Assembly: GCA_012295275.1 (NCBI GenBank)
Contig: CM022671.1
Location: 528,501 to 592,500 of the forward strand
Length of the DNA stretch: 64,000 bases
Source of the DNA: Chrysomallon squamiferum
Lineage: Eukaryota; Mollusca; Gastropoda; Neomphalida; Peltospiridae
Direction of reading: 5' to 3'
The notes under the pieces are model-generated. The model saw nothing but the letters and a program-made list of their open reading frames with translations, did not search any database and was not told where the DNA came from. Below are positions 38,501 through 46,006 of this stretch, one piece after another (positions within the stretch are counted from its first letter, which is position 1; every line of letters starts with the position of its first letter). The translations under genes and the position numbers were made by a program.

Positions 38501-41338
38501 ACTGACGATTATTTGCAGAGATCTGTAGCTCAGAAATAATCATATTATCAATACATTCAGTGAAAAGGTCACAACAAATTCCATACAATGTATTAGCTTC
38601 TGTCAGGAATTATTTCATTTTAGGACTGTTTTTTGTTGTTGTTTTTATTTTTTTAAATATGTAGCTTTAATAAACAGATCCTACTGCACACTATTTCTGT
38701 GTTTATGTCTAACAGGTACACAGTTTGTAGTGTGTGCAGTCATGAATGTATGCCATAGCACCCATGAATTCATTTGAGGTATGCTAAAGTAATAAGCACC
38801 TGTCACTGATAAACACTGAAAACACTTTGCATCTTACCTTGCTGGCACTAAAATGTTTTGTAATGCATTAAATATCCACTTGAAAATGTTAGTTGTATGT
38901 ACTCTATTAAACTATCACATGAAACTGTTCATACTTTGAACATTTTAAAAGTCACATGCTAATACTTATTTATGCATTATGTTTCCACTAGAAATGTTAT
39001 TTGTTGGCTTACACATTTATTATTCTGACATGTAACCATTAATATTTTGGCATGTACATAGTTTTATTTAATAAAAGCAAAGTAATGCCAATAACACATA
39101 CAAACAATGAAATGATTTATCAGAAGAAAAAAGAGCTGTCTATTAAGTTATTCATTAACAGTACATAAACATGGTGGGAACTGGTGCATGTTACTGTATA
39201 CATGTATGTGCAAGAATCAGCACTGTTGTACATAAAGTAATGAAGTATATATTTTATTAAATAAATATTGTGCAGCTAAACTGAAGAAAATGATATCTGA
39301 ACAAACAAAAAAAGAAAGAAAATAATTTTAAAAATTTTAAATAAAGCCTGTATCTGTATTATTTAAATTTCACTGAAACATATCCCATTACAATATCATC
39401 AAAAAAGAAAATCTTCCATAACAATACCAGTGAAACTGATTGATCCTACTGGTGGAAATCTAATTTCATATAAACTGTTGCTGCATGCTTAGATGTTTAT
39501 ATGTGGGAGTTGGTCTATGATATTAAAACTGCTGCAGATAAAAAGTTGCTGCATTAAATGTAAATGTTAAATATAACTACCAGCAGTGATAACCGGAAAT
39601 ATAAAAATCTAGTAATAAGAAGGAATAAAAATATGCAGTAAAAAATTAAAATGCAACAGAAATACAGTTTTCATGAGAATTCCAGACAAATGAAAATTTC
39701 ATTCAATTCACTCTTCCAAGGATAAGCTATAACTATTTACATTTTTTTTTTTTTTTTTACCTTTTGTAGGTTTATGAATTTTTTTTCAAAAGTAGGTTAG
39801 TGTGTGTGAGAGAAAGAGATAGATAGATTTTAAATGTCAATATTTATTCTTTAAAAAAAATTATACAGGTTTTATGTACAGATTTGTAATTTTATTTTCA
39901 TTTCAACTATTAATGAAATATTACATATTTTAACTTTGTTCCTGAAATAAAATAAATTTCTCAATATGTGCAAGTATTATGAAAATTATGATAAACTCAT
40001 AGAATCTGCTATGATGAATTTTAGTTCAACTGAATCCCAAGAGAAAAAACAGACAATTATGATGAATCATGTGTTTGATATACCCACAAACAAAATTATT
40101 TCAATCAATAACACAATGTCAGTAAGTGTTTTGCTAGCTTATAATTTATTTCCCACATGTATAAAAAAAAACACCATTTAGAAATTTTTGAATTTTGCAA
40201 ATACAATACATTAAATTTGTACATTCTAAGTTTTATTAATATACTTTATTATTATTAATAAAGTAATTGCTTTAAAGTATTGTTATCTACAAATTGTCAA
40301 TTTTCTCCTAATAACGTAATTATGAACAATATTATATTATATGCAAATTCTGAAGAAAGTATGTCTAGATCTTCTTACCAGCTGCTGAATTTAAATTATT
40401 GGTTGCATTTGTTACAGAAAATTTAAGATTTTAAAATCATTGTTATCTTTACATTATCAACACTGTTGTTTTGAGGGTTTTTTTTGTTGTTGTTGTTGTT
40501 GTTGTTTTTTCCTTAATATAAAGAAAGTTTTACTCAAAACATATTCATATTCATACAACAGCCATGCCCAAAACACAAGAGGGTGGGTGGTACATTTTAT
40601 TTAATACTTAATAACTTAAAACATAAAATGTGGGGTAATGTATTTTAAATATTAATATCAACATATAACCATAATGTATTTAACTTCGTGTTTGTATTCA
40701 CACACATAGTATATTAGGTGCACTATCTAAGTATCATACTTAACATTAGCTAACGTTTGTTTATGGATGCAAGCCTTAGTCACAATACATTCACTTTGTT
40801 AATACACCAGTTTTGTTTTTTATGATGAGTTGGTGCTTTGTCTATTGTTTATGTTTAAATGAAAATACATTATATAAAATGCCATTCTAGTGGCAGTACT
40901 GCTACACGTTATTCACATCACAACACAGTAACATCAAACACAGAAAAAGATCAGCAGTGTCAAATTTGACAGCTGGATTTTCGGACACTTACCTATTTTT
41001 TGGTTGAAAATTTTGTCGAAAGTTACTTCGTTATGTTTCATCAAGTATTTACACATCACGCTCCGAATACTGCAAAAATAAAATGAAAGAAATAGGTATA
41101 TCGGAAATTTAATTGCCAGTCATAGACTTTGTGTTGTGTATTTTGCCGACAATGGCTGCGAGATTGACCAAATTTTCACTGATTAGCGACAAGACAACAA
41201 CGGACAGCTTGTAATGGCAACTAACCTAGGATCTGGCAGGACGATTTTTTTGCTAGCTCTTGCGGCTGGAGTAGATTTACTCTTCTCCATAGCCATAAGA
41301 TAGCTAACATCGGCTAAAACGGCTTCTAAATCCGCCAT
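2146..41338 (-). CDS. GRK2: G-protein-coupled receptor kinase, GRK2/3 type (N-terminal 122 codons; 3' end outside the window)
   Basis: This serine/threonine kinase phosphorylates agonist-occupied G-protein-coupled receptors at the membrane and so recruits arrestin. Four coding exons are visible on the minus strand: 41338-41226, 41069-40993, 34273-34200 and 2247-2146. Together they give 366 nt in one frame. The product begins [20 protein letters not shown], the receptor-contacting N-terminal helix typical of GRK2/3 rather than GRK4/5/6. It continues with SIRSVM and FNQKIG, then FLLFKDFC...LKFYEE and [17 protein letters not shown], the first half of the RGS-homology domain that binds G-alpha-q in GRK2. 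The rest of that domain, the kinase domain and the PH domain must lie beyond position 1. Intron sizes are 156 bp, 6.7 kb and 32 kb. All junctions are GT-AG with matching phase. The start ATG sits in a CpG-rich context. Family assignment is very secure; GRK2 versus GRK3 is not distinguishable because invertebrates usually have one ancestral gene (Drosophila Gprk1). Confidence 0.96.
3590..3830. other. G+C-richer unique island in the GRK intron
   Basis: About 240 bp less A+T-rich than its surroundings and lacking simple repeats. It contains CAGCCAATCATCCAGCCAAC, with a CCAAT core. No long open frame. It could be an intronic regulatory element or a decayed repeat; the sequence does not decide. 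Confidence 0.3.
4080..4270 (-). other. G+C-richer island with short open frames, possible old element or pseudogene fragment
   Basis: On the minus strand two overlapping frames look more protein-like than their A+T-rich surroundings: one with [20 protein letters not shown] ending in a stop, another with [19 protein letters not shown]. Neither is recognised, and they are in different frames, as expected of a frame-broken relic or of chance. Confidence 0.25.
4906..4966. repeat. (AAT)n microsatellite
   Basis: About 20 uninterrupted AAT units. Open frames across it (poly-Ile) are artefacts. Confidence 0.97.
5270..5660. other. G+C-richer unique island in the GRK intron
   Basis: About 400 bp with balanced composition and no simple repeats, beginning near TTCCTGACAAGC and running through CTGAGGGCTC and AGGCAGCACGGC. 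No long frame, no terminal inverted repeat and no tRNA-like boxes that I can see. Confidence 0.3.
5896..6067. repeat. compound (CA)n / (CAA)n microsatellite
   Basis: An (AC)n tract broken by AAACAT passes at about 5992 into CAA-CAA units mixed with CACACA. The abrupt unit change makes it a compound tract. Confidence 0.95.
8430..8960. repeat. decayed tandem repeat, unit about 75-100 bp
   Basis: Anchors TCATTACTTG/ACATTACTTA/TCATTACTG recur near 8481, 8562, 8660, 8737 and 8829. Between them CTGCTGTTG-like, TTTTTACTAAAATATTTTAT and TTTGATAAATTTTA segments recur in the same order. Copies are strongly diverged and differ in length. Confidence 0.6.
9151..9204. repeat. (ATT)n microsatellite
   Basis: Eighteen ATT units without interruption. 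A TTG/TTA mixture lies 100 bp before it and a long T tract near 9275-9299. Confidence 0.95.
9607..9700. repeat. (AAAT)n with ATAT interruptions
   Basis: Blocks of AAAT units separated three times by ATATAT, giving a higher-order pattern of roughly 25-30 bp. Confidence 0.9.
12533..12600. repeat. short tandem repeat, about 23 bp x 3
   Basis: The unit TAAAGTTCAAACATTAAAAA occurs three times in succession with 1-2 base differences in the A run. Confidence 0.9.
12885..12921. repeat. (ATT)n microsatellite
   Basis: About 12 ATT units. Confidence 0.95.
16535..16740. repeat. (CA)n microsatellite with CCCACA and CAAAAA interruptions
   Basis: About 200 bp. The first half alternates CACACAATCA and CACAAAAACA blocks; the second half contains a pure CA run. 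The His/Thr open frame across it is an artefact. Confidence 0.95.
17278..17553. repeat. (TACA)n microsatellite, 276 bp
   Basis: Long TACA array with CTTACA and TATATA interruptions. All three frames are open on both strands (Tyr/Ile/His/Thr or Met/Tyr/Val/Cys), which explains several spurious 100-residue frames here. Confidence 0.97.
18111..18160. repeat. (ATT)n microsatellite
   Basis: About 16 units followed by a T run. Confidence 0.95.
19180..19600. repeat. decayed tandem repeat, unit about 100-120 bp
   Basis: Related segments CTCTAATGATTGTTGTCATT, CTCTAATGGCATTTGTCATT, TTCTGATGGCAATTATAT and ATCTAATAGCTGTTGTCATT start near 19236, 19351, 19467 and 19567. TATTTGAATAAACACA recurs at two of the intervals. 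Confidence 0.55.
20641..23497. repeat. minisatellite, 2.86 kb, main unit 70 bp with shorter variants
   Basis: The long unit runs GTTCAGATCTGTACTGTGTT, ACAGTTTGTGTTACTGTGTA, TTTCTAATTATCTGATTGTT, ACTGTGTGTT (70 bp). It is repeated exactly several times at the right end (23249-23480). A shorter unit of about 64 bp lacks TCTAAT after the ATT. Copies before about 21340 carry GATGTGTACTG; those after carry GATCTGTACTG. Several copies between 21510 and 22560 have GTATTAC instead of GTGTTAC. A few copies are truncated (22090, 22400, 22560, 22990). It ends abruptly at GTTTGTAGTC. Being nearly stop-free in some frames, it yields many Cys/Val/Leu/Tyr pseudo-ORFs. Right-end homogeneity points to recent amplification there. 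Confidence 0.98.
25136..25162. repeat. poly(A) tract
   Basis: Twenty-seven A residues. Further long homopolymers lie at 25427-25454 (T) and 25943-25965 (A), three within 0.9 kb. No sequence resembling a retroposon body is recognisable before them. Confidence 0.95.
25711..25747. repeat. (AAT)n microsatellite
   Basis: About 12 units; both strands give short poly-Ile or poly-Leu frames. Confidence 0.95.
26547..26580. repeat. (CA)n microsatellite
   Basis: Seventeen CA units, uninterrupted. Confidence 0.95.
26912..26953. repeat. tandem duplication of about 21 bp
   Basis: CTTCAATTTATCATATTTCA followed by G occurs twice in a row without a mismatch, so the duplication is young. It lies next to a short GT tract (26881-26893). 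Confidence 0.9.
27797..27848. repeat. (AAT)n microsatellite
   Basis: Seventeen AAT units. A second run of about eight units follows at 27933-27958. Confidence 0.95.
29561..29642. repeat. (TACA)n microsatellite, imperfect
   Basis: Two TACA/TATA blocks separated by AACCAAAAAAACAGACAAA. A related, smaller (TACA) block is at 45905-45947. Confidence 0.85.
30811..31523. other. region with overlapping unrecognised open frames on both strands
   Basis: Plus-strand frames at 30811-31053 (80 codons) and 31197-31523 (108 codons) overlap a minus-strand frame at 31190-31459 (89 codons). Base composition is less A+T-rich than the neighbourhood. None shows a motif I can name; the second plus frame includes [20 protein letters not shown]. 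No matching splice chain is evident, so I treat this as a possible decayed element rather than a gene. Confidence 0.2.
32451..32528. repeat. (GT)n / (AT)n compound microsatellite
   Basis: GTGTGTAT blocks pass into about 20 AT units, ending at GATAGAAG. Confidence 0.95.
34200..34273 (-). CDS. GRK2: GRK coding exon 3
   Basis: Acceptor TTGTTTCAG, donor GTAAGTG. Completes Gly and codes [19 protein letters not shown], ending on a codon boundary. The next exon is about 32 kb away. Confidence 0.95.
34274..35999 (-). other. GRK intron 2, near part: no gene seen
   Basis: Contains AAT and GATGAT microsatellites just before exon 3 (34281-34360), an A/T-rich simple stretch (34780-34870) and otherwise unique A+T-rich DNA. 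Confidence 0.7.
36000..37330. repeat. decayed tandem repeat block, unit about 140 bp
   Basis: First set: TTTACACAAC...ACAGTCAT...GGTGGCTG...TTTCATTTCA starts near 36411 and, diverged, near 36551, with more distant copies near 36004 and 36174. Second set: TAATGAATAAAGACAAATCC near 36849, GAAAAACAAAGATAAACCCA near 36980, TTAATAAACAAAGACAAACC near 37106 and TTAACAAATAAAAACAAACC near 37285, three of them followed by TTGTCT(A/C)ACAT. Order and spacing are kept although identity is low. Confidence 0.6.
37331..40992 (-). other. GRK intron 2, far part: no gene seen
   Basis: A+T-rich DNA. Near 38866-39070 two diverged copies of a unit of about 107 bp occur (TGCATTAAATATCCACTTGA then TGCATTATGTTTCCACTAGA). 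A T run lies at 39743-39759 and TTG units at 40490-40507. No open frame of note. Confidence 0.65.
40993..41069 (-). CDS. GRK2: GRK coding exon 2
   Basis: Acceptor TTTTTGCAG, donor GTAAGT. Completes a split Ser and codes [18 protein letters not shown], then one base of the next Gly. Start of the RGS-homology domain. Confidence 0.95.
41226..41338 (-). CDS. GRK2: GRK coding exon 1
   Basis: ATG at 41338-41336 in the context AACATGGCGG. The exon codes for 37 residues plus two bases (AG) and ends at a GTTAG donor. It carries the N-terminal helix and the Ala/Lys-rich segment [14 protein letters not shown]. Confidence 0.96.
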
Positions 41339-41660
41339 GTTGGGATTTCAGGTTTGCTGCTTGCTCGCGGCTGGAAGCAGACCGGTTGAAGCCGACCTCC
41401 TCGGCGTTTTATTACTTCTTTAAAGCACTTATCCCAACTGCATCGTCAGATCACAAATTACAAAAAACTATTCCACTTCATCGGATCACTAGTATATGTT
41501 CCGAGTAGAAACTCCACGTAAAACCACACAGAAAATGCATAAATCGACATATGTAAATATTAATTAGAGAGGTCGCCGTGAAGGCGTCTGGGTAATATAA
41601 CGCGAAGAATGTTTTCAGCCAATATTAATCGATTCCAGGAATATCGATCACATAAAAAGG
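41339..41660. promoter_or_regulatory. probable GRK promoter and 5' UTR region
   Basis: Directly upstream (minus-strand sense) of the GRK start codon. CpG dinucleotides are frequent, in contrast to the introns. The start codon lies in AACATGGCGG, which fits the YY1 consensus. CCAAT at 41619-41623, ATCGAT at 41628-41633 and 41643-41648. No TATA box placed convincingly. The transcription start cannot be fixed from sequence alone. Confidence 0.5.
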
Positions 41661-42556
41661 CTTTCCCCTAACTTTGTATTGAACACCAAACGCATCAGAA
41701 CCATTTTAGAGAGATTAATAATGAAAAATTCGTATGATATTTGTTATAGTAAATGGTATGGCATTAATATCACTGGGAATTCCGCAGTTCTAGGCGGCCG
41801 TTCTAAACGTAACGGTGAATTAGAATTTTACAGCGATCTCGCTCAGGGGTACGATCGTCTTAATTCGAGATTGGTTTGGATGAAGTTTGAAACATTTTTA
41901 TTTCCATTCAGCCGATCTATAAGCCGTTTACCAGTCAGTAATAGATTAATAATTTTCGAATAACATCAATAAAGCAGAAAATCTCTCTGACTTTCGTCAA
42001 TTTTTGTTTTAATTTAATTTAATTTATCTTATCTTATCTTATTTATCTTATTTACAATTCATGAAAGGAAATCAGATTTGCCGAGTATTCCAATTTTTTT
42101 TTTTTTTTTTTTTAAATAATAATAATAAATCCTTAAAACAAAGCACTTTCATTTTTGATGAAAAATATATTCATGGTACCAATTCATTAACAAGAAAAAT
42201 TATTCATGTTTTCTTGTTTAATTTTTAATAATTCTGTCAGTACATTGAAACAAGGTATTACCAAAGGCGACAATCGTTCGATTAATTATAATTCTGTTCA
42301 TTAAATCATGAATATAACTGGACATAATAATGAAAAAAATATTCATTTCAGTTCTTCCAAACATCTCCAAGTAATGCAGTATAATATTTACTTTACAATT
42401 ATAATGGATCTCTATCTTTAATTAAATTTAAATAAATCAATAAATTTTAAAACAACAAGAAAATACATAGGCTAGTTGCATATGTTATTATTTACAATTA
42501 TTACATTTTTTTTTTTTTTTAAAGTATTTGTTTCTTAATTAATTTTGTAAACTTTA

Positions 42557-42595
<39 letters not shown>

Positions 42596-42620
42596 ACAGA
42601 TATTAATTTATCTGTAAAAT

Positions 42621-42661
<41 letters not shown>
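42557..42661. repeat. (ATT)n then (AT)n microsatellites
   Basis: ATT run 42557-42593 and AT run 42624-42661 separated by 30 bp. Confidence 0.95.
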
Positions 42662-42663
<2 letters not shown>

Positions 42664-43712
42664 CTGTATATCAATCTGTGTCAACATGTTTGTGTGTGTG
42701 TTTAAATATAAAGTAATAATAATTATTATTTTTTAAAAGAAAACAGAAAAGAAATAAATAAGAAATAATAATAATTAAAAAAAATACCATGCGAGAAGTA
42801 AAATAAATTAACTTTCAAGCTTCATACATAAATAATTATATCGATTTTTTAGTTTCTATTTTCTTATTTTTGAGACGACGTGACTCGTACGTGCGTCATG
42901 ACACGAATTATCAATATAATATTTGGTAACAATAATATCGAAAACTGTCCACAAAGTATATATATACACATAAATCGATGCAATACCAGATTGAGGCCGA
43001 TGGTCTACATCAGAGCTATGAGCACCCACATAATTTTTGCACGCAGTATGACGTATGTTAGTTAATTTTATATCATTCTTCACGTGTCAGAAATTATTCT
43101 CGAATTATCAGTTTTTCAAGTATATGAATACAGTCAACGCATGAAGACAGGAAACTGTAATTGGTGCATCTACATCAAAGATAAAACGGTCATTACTCAT
43201 TATTTAGATTACAATTTGTAAATTATCGCAGCTGTATTTGCTAAGATCATAACGACAGCACGTATTAAAACACTAACCAAATATCTAATAACATCGTATG
43301 TATTAGTATATAAAAAGAATCAACGTCATAGAAAATTTGTTTTTAAACATTTCGCTTGATTATCGAGTTTTAAGTAATAAACAGCATTCTTTAACGACAT
43401 TCAACAGTTCCTTTTAATATTAGTGATTATGAAATTTTATAAAACGTTAGGTTTGTTTGGTTAGTTGTTTATTTGTTGTTGTTTTAATTTTTCAGTTTAT
43501 TCTTCGATTTATTAGTCGGTGCTTCTAGTTTGAAAGGAGCTCACAAGAACGATTCTGCTAGTTCCAGCTAGTGTTTTAACATCTGAGTTATTACCCGTTC
43601 CAAAGAAATATTGAGATAAGCAGGAATAAGAATGGCGTGGAAAATATTTTTACATACATAACCAGCTTACAAAAATGACATTATTTTGTTTTGTTTTGTT
43701 TTAATTTATTTG

Positions 43713-43713
<1 letters not shown>

Positions 43714-43746
<33 letters not shown>
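43714..43746. repeat. (ATT)n microsatellite
   Basis: About 11 units, directly before a short palindrome at 43755-43778. Confidence 0.95.
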
Positions 43747-43747
<1 letters not shown>

Positions 43748-43754
43748 AGAAGGC

Positions 43755-43778
43755 CATCACGATGTCACTTTCGTGATG
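43755..43778. repeat. short inverted repeat
   Basis: Perfect 8-bp arms CATCACGA and TCGTGATG around an 8-base centre, in CpG-containing intergenic DNA. Confidence 0.7.
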
Positions 43779-44217
43779 TAAGGGAAATAACCAGTAAAAC
43801 GTCGTATCGAAGAGCTGCAATACGCTTGCTTTTTGTTTGTTCGTACGTGTATGTGTACTCGATCATTCTGGACTATTAAAACCTTTTTATGTAACTGAAA
43901 CAATAACGTTTTAATGGGTGTCTATAACAAAAACAAAAAGGTACAATTTTAATATTTAAATTCACACATATTAATTGTAACAGTCTCATATACGACTAAA
44001 ATTGCTTATTTTCGTGTTTTAATGTCGGATATAAAAGGCTTTTTTTATTCTTTTTTTTTTTTTTTTTTTTTTCAAGGTAATAGTATAACATGATTTACAT
44101 GCGTGTATTAAATGCCACAAATTCAATTATATGAATTTGCCGAATATTAAATTTAAATAATTTTTGGTAATAGATCTAGTGAATGAAACCACCCAAACAC
44201 ATCTCCACTGCTATTAC

Positions 44218-44220
<3 letters not shown>

Positions 44221-44284
<64 letters not shown>
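44221..44284. repeat. (ATT)n microsatellite
   Basis: About 21 units, uninterrupted. Confidence 0.97.
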
Positions 44285-44870
44285 TGGAAAAATCACTTAA
44301 ATTTTATTATACCATTTATTAATTTAAAACTGTTTATTACGCAGTTAACTTTTCTCCGGCCACTTCGTTTCGCCCGAGTATACCCATGTGTATCGAATGG
44401 AAATTCCCTTTTCGAAGAATTCGGTCAAGGTGTTATGAATCGTGGCGAAGGACGTTTGCACGGTCAACCGAAATGGAAGAATAAAATGTTTTTGGAAGTA
44501 TAGTTTGATCAAATGTTGGTCTTTTCACTTTATCGAGGGTTCTTAGCAGATAATTATAATTTTTCAAAAATTGCGCTTTTTGGCTCCAAACATGCAAAGC
44601 CTGTATGTCAGTGATGTAATATTGGGAAATACAGGAACAGCTGACAATGTGCGGTCACATCTATTTATAGAATACATTTCTCACAAAGAACACTCAAAGG
44701 CGGATGCGTAAATAATTTTCCTGTAACGAAAGTACGTATACATATGAATTAATATTTAATAGCGATTTAAACCAGCGAATTATTTTTTAATTAGTACTAC
44801 TAATTCATGTAATTTGTTTTAATCAAATGAATAACGTAAATGCCCATGCCATCCAGTTTTTAAATAAAAA

Positions 44871-44928
44871 GAGCGCCTTTAACACCTTTTACAGACCGTA
44901 CGAGCGCCTTTTACAGACCGTACGAGCC
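44871..44928. repeat. 22-bp tandem repeat
   Basis: CCTTTTACAGACCGTACGAG begins at 44885 and again at 44907 with no mismatch, preceded by a partial copy (GAGCGCCTTT, 44871). The unit keeps two CpGs. Confidence 0.9.
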
Positions 44929-44970
44929 AAATAAATGGATTTAAAAAAATAAAAATAAATAAATAATAAT

Positions 44971-44971
<1 letters not shown>

Positions 44972-45006
<35 letters not shown>
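44972..45006. repeat. (AAT)n microsatellite
   Basis: About 11 units with an AAAT flank. Confidence 0.93.
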
Positions 45007-45009
<3 letters not shown>

Positions 45010-46006
45010 GAAACATCTTATGTTGTTTTGTGTTTTTTTATTTGTTTTTTGTTGAAATAAGTAAAGATTACAATATATAAAAAACGATATTATTTTAGTA
45101 GATAAATATCTTGTCTATTTTAGAATTTGAACCCAAAACCAATGAGCTTGCTGTTGTGAATATTAAATATGTGATAAATACACTTTTTTTTTTCATTTGT
45201 TCACTAATTATTTTAATAATTTATGCATATTTGTGTATGTATATATTTACTTACATGTGTGTGTGTGTGTGTGAGTATGTATGAACGTATGTATGTAGGT
45301 AAATAAGTCTGTATGTGCATGGGTAAAGGTAATATTGATTGTCGTATGTAAGTAAAAGATTAAATTTCAGTGTTGTAATGTATACATGTATTTTACAGTG
45401 AGCCAGATATAAACACCGTAACCAAAGATGACAAATGTTGGTTTATTTTTAAATTCTGAAGGACACTGATGATAAGAGCTATACTGGTTTGTTTGCTCAG
45501 TTTAGATGTGTTGACACTGATTAAACAAAGTGTTTTCAAGGTCACATTTGCTAAAATTTACTCAAGTAAGAATAATGATTTAAAACTGTTCAAAGCAGAG
45601 AAAGTGAATCTAAAATTTAATTGTAAGTTTGGGATTTTTTGTGTGGTTTTTTACAATATGTATGCATATGTCATGTTTTTGTTTCCAGCAGTAGAAATAG
45701 TTTCATGAAATTAAAATGTCTTAACTGATATAAAATTTTAAAATGATTTAATATTAGTGATAGCAAAAATGGATTTTTTTGAAAGAATTATCACATACAT
45801 TCATATTGTATATCAAATAATAATATTATATATCTTGTATTTGTTGATAATCTTTCTTTAATTTACTTAAGAAATGTTTTTTTAAATTTATATTTATATA
45901 TACAAACACACACATACATACATACATACATACATACATACATACTTACATTATTTCATATATTTAAAAGATTTTAACAATATTTCTAGGTCTTTCAGCA
46001 GAAAAA

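Larger units (their letters stand above)
41660..46006. other. intergenic region and likely 5' non-coding part of the transporter gene
   Basis: Lies between the divergently oriented GRK and transporter genes. It keeps many CpGs, mainly up to about 44950. Unrecognised frames of 94 codons (41679-41963) and of about 50 codons at the end of a frame across a microsatellite (44341-44503) occur here. Near 45990 the sequence TTTCTAGGTCTTTCAG just before the transporter ATG looks like a splice acceptor, so a non-coding first exon probably sits in this interval. I could not identify its donor. Confidence 0.5.
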
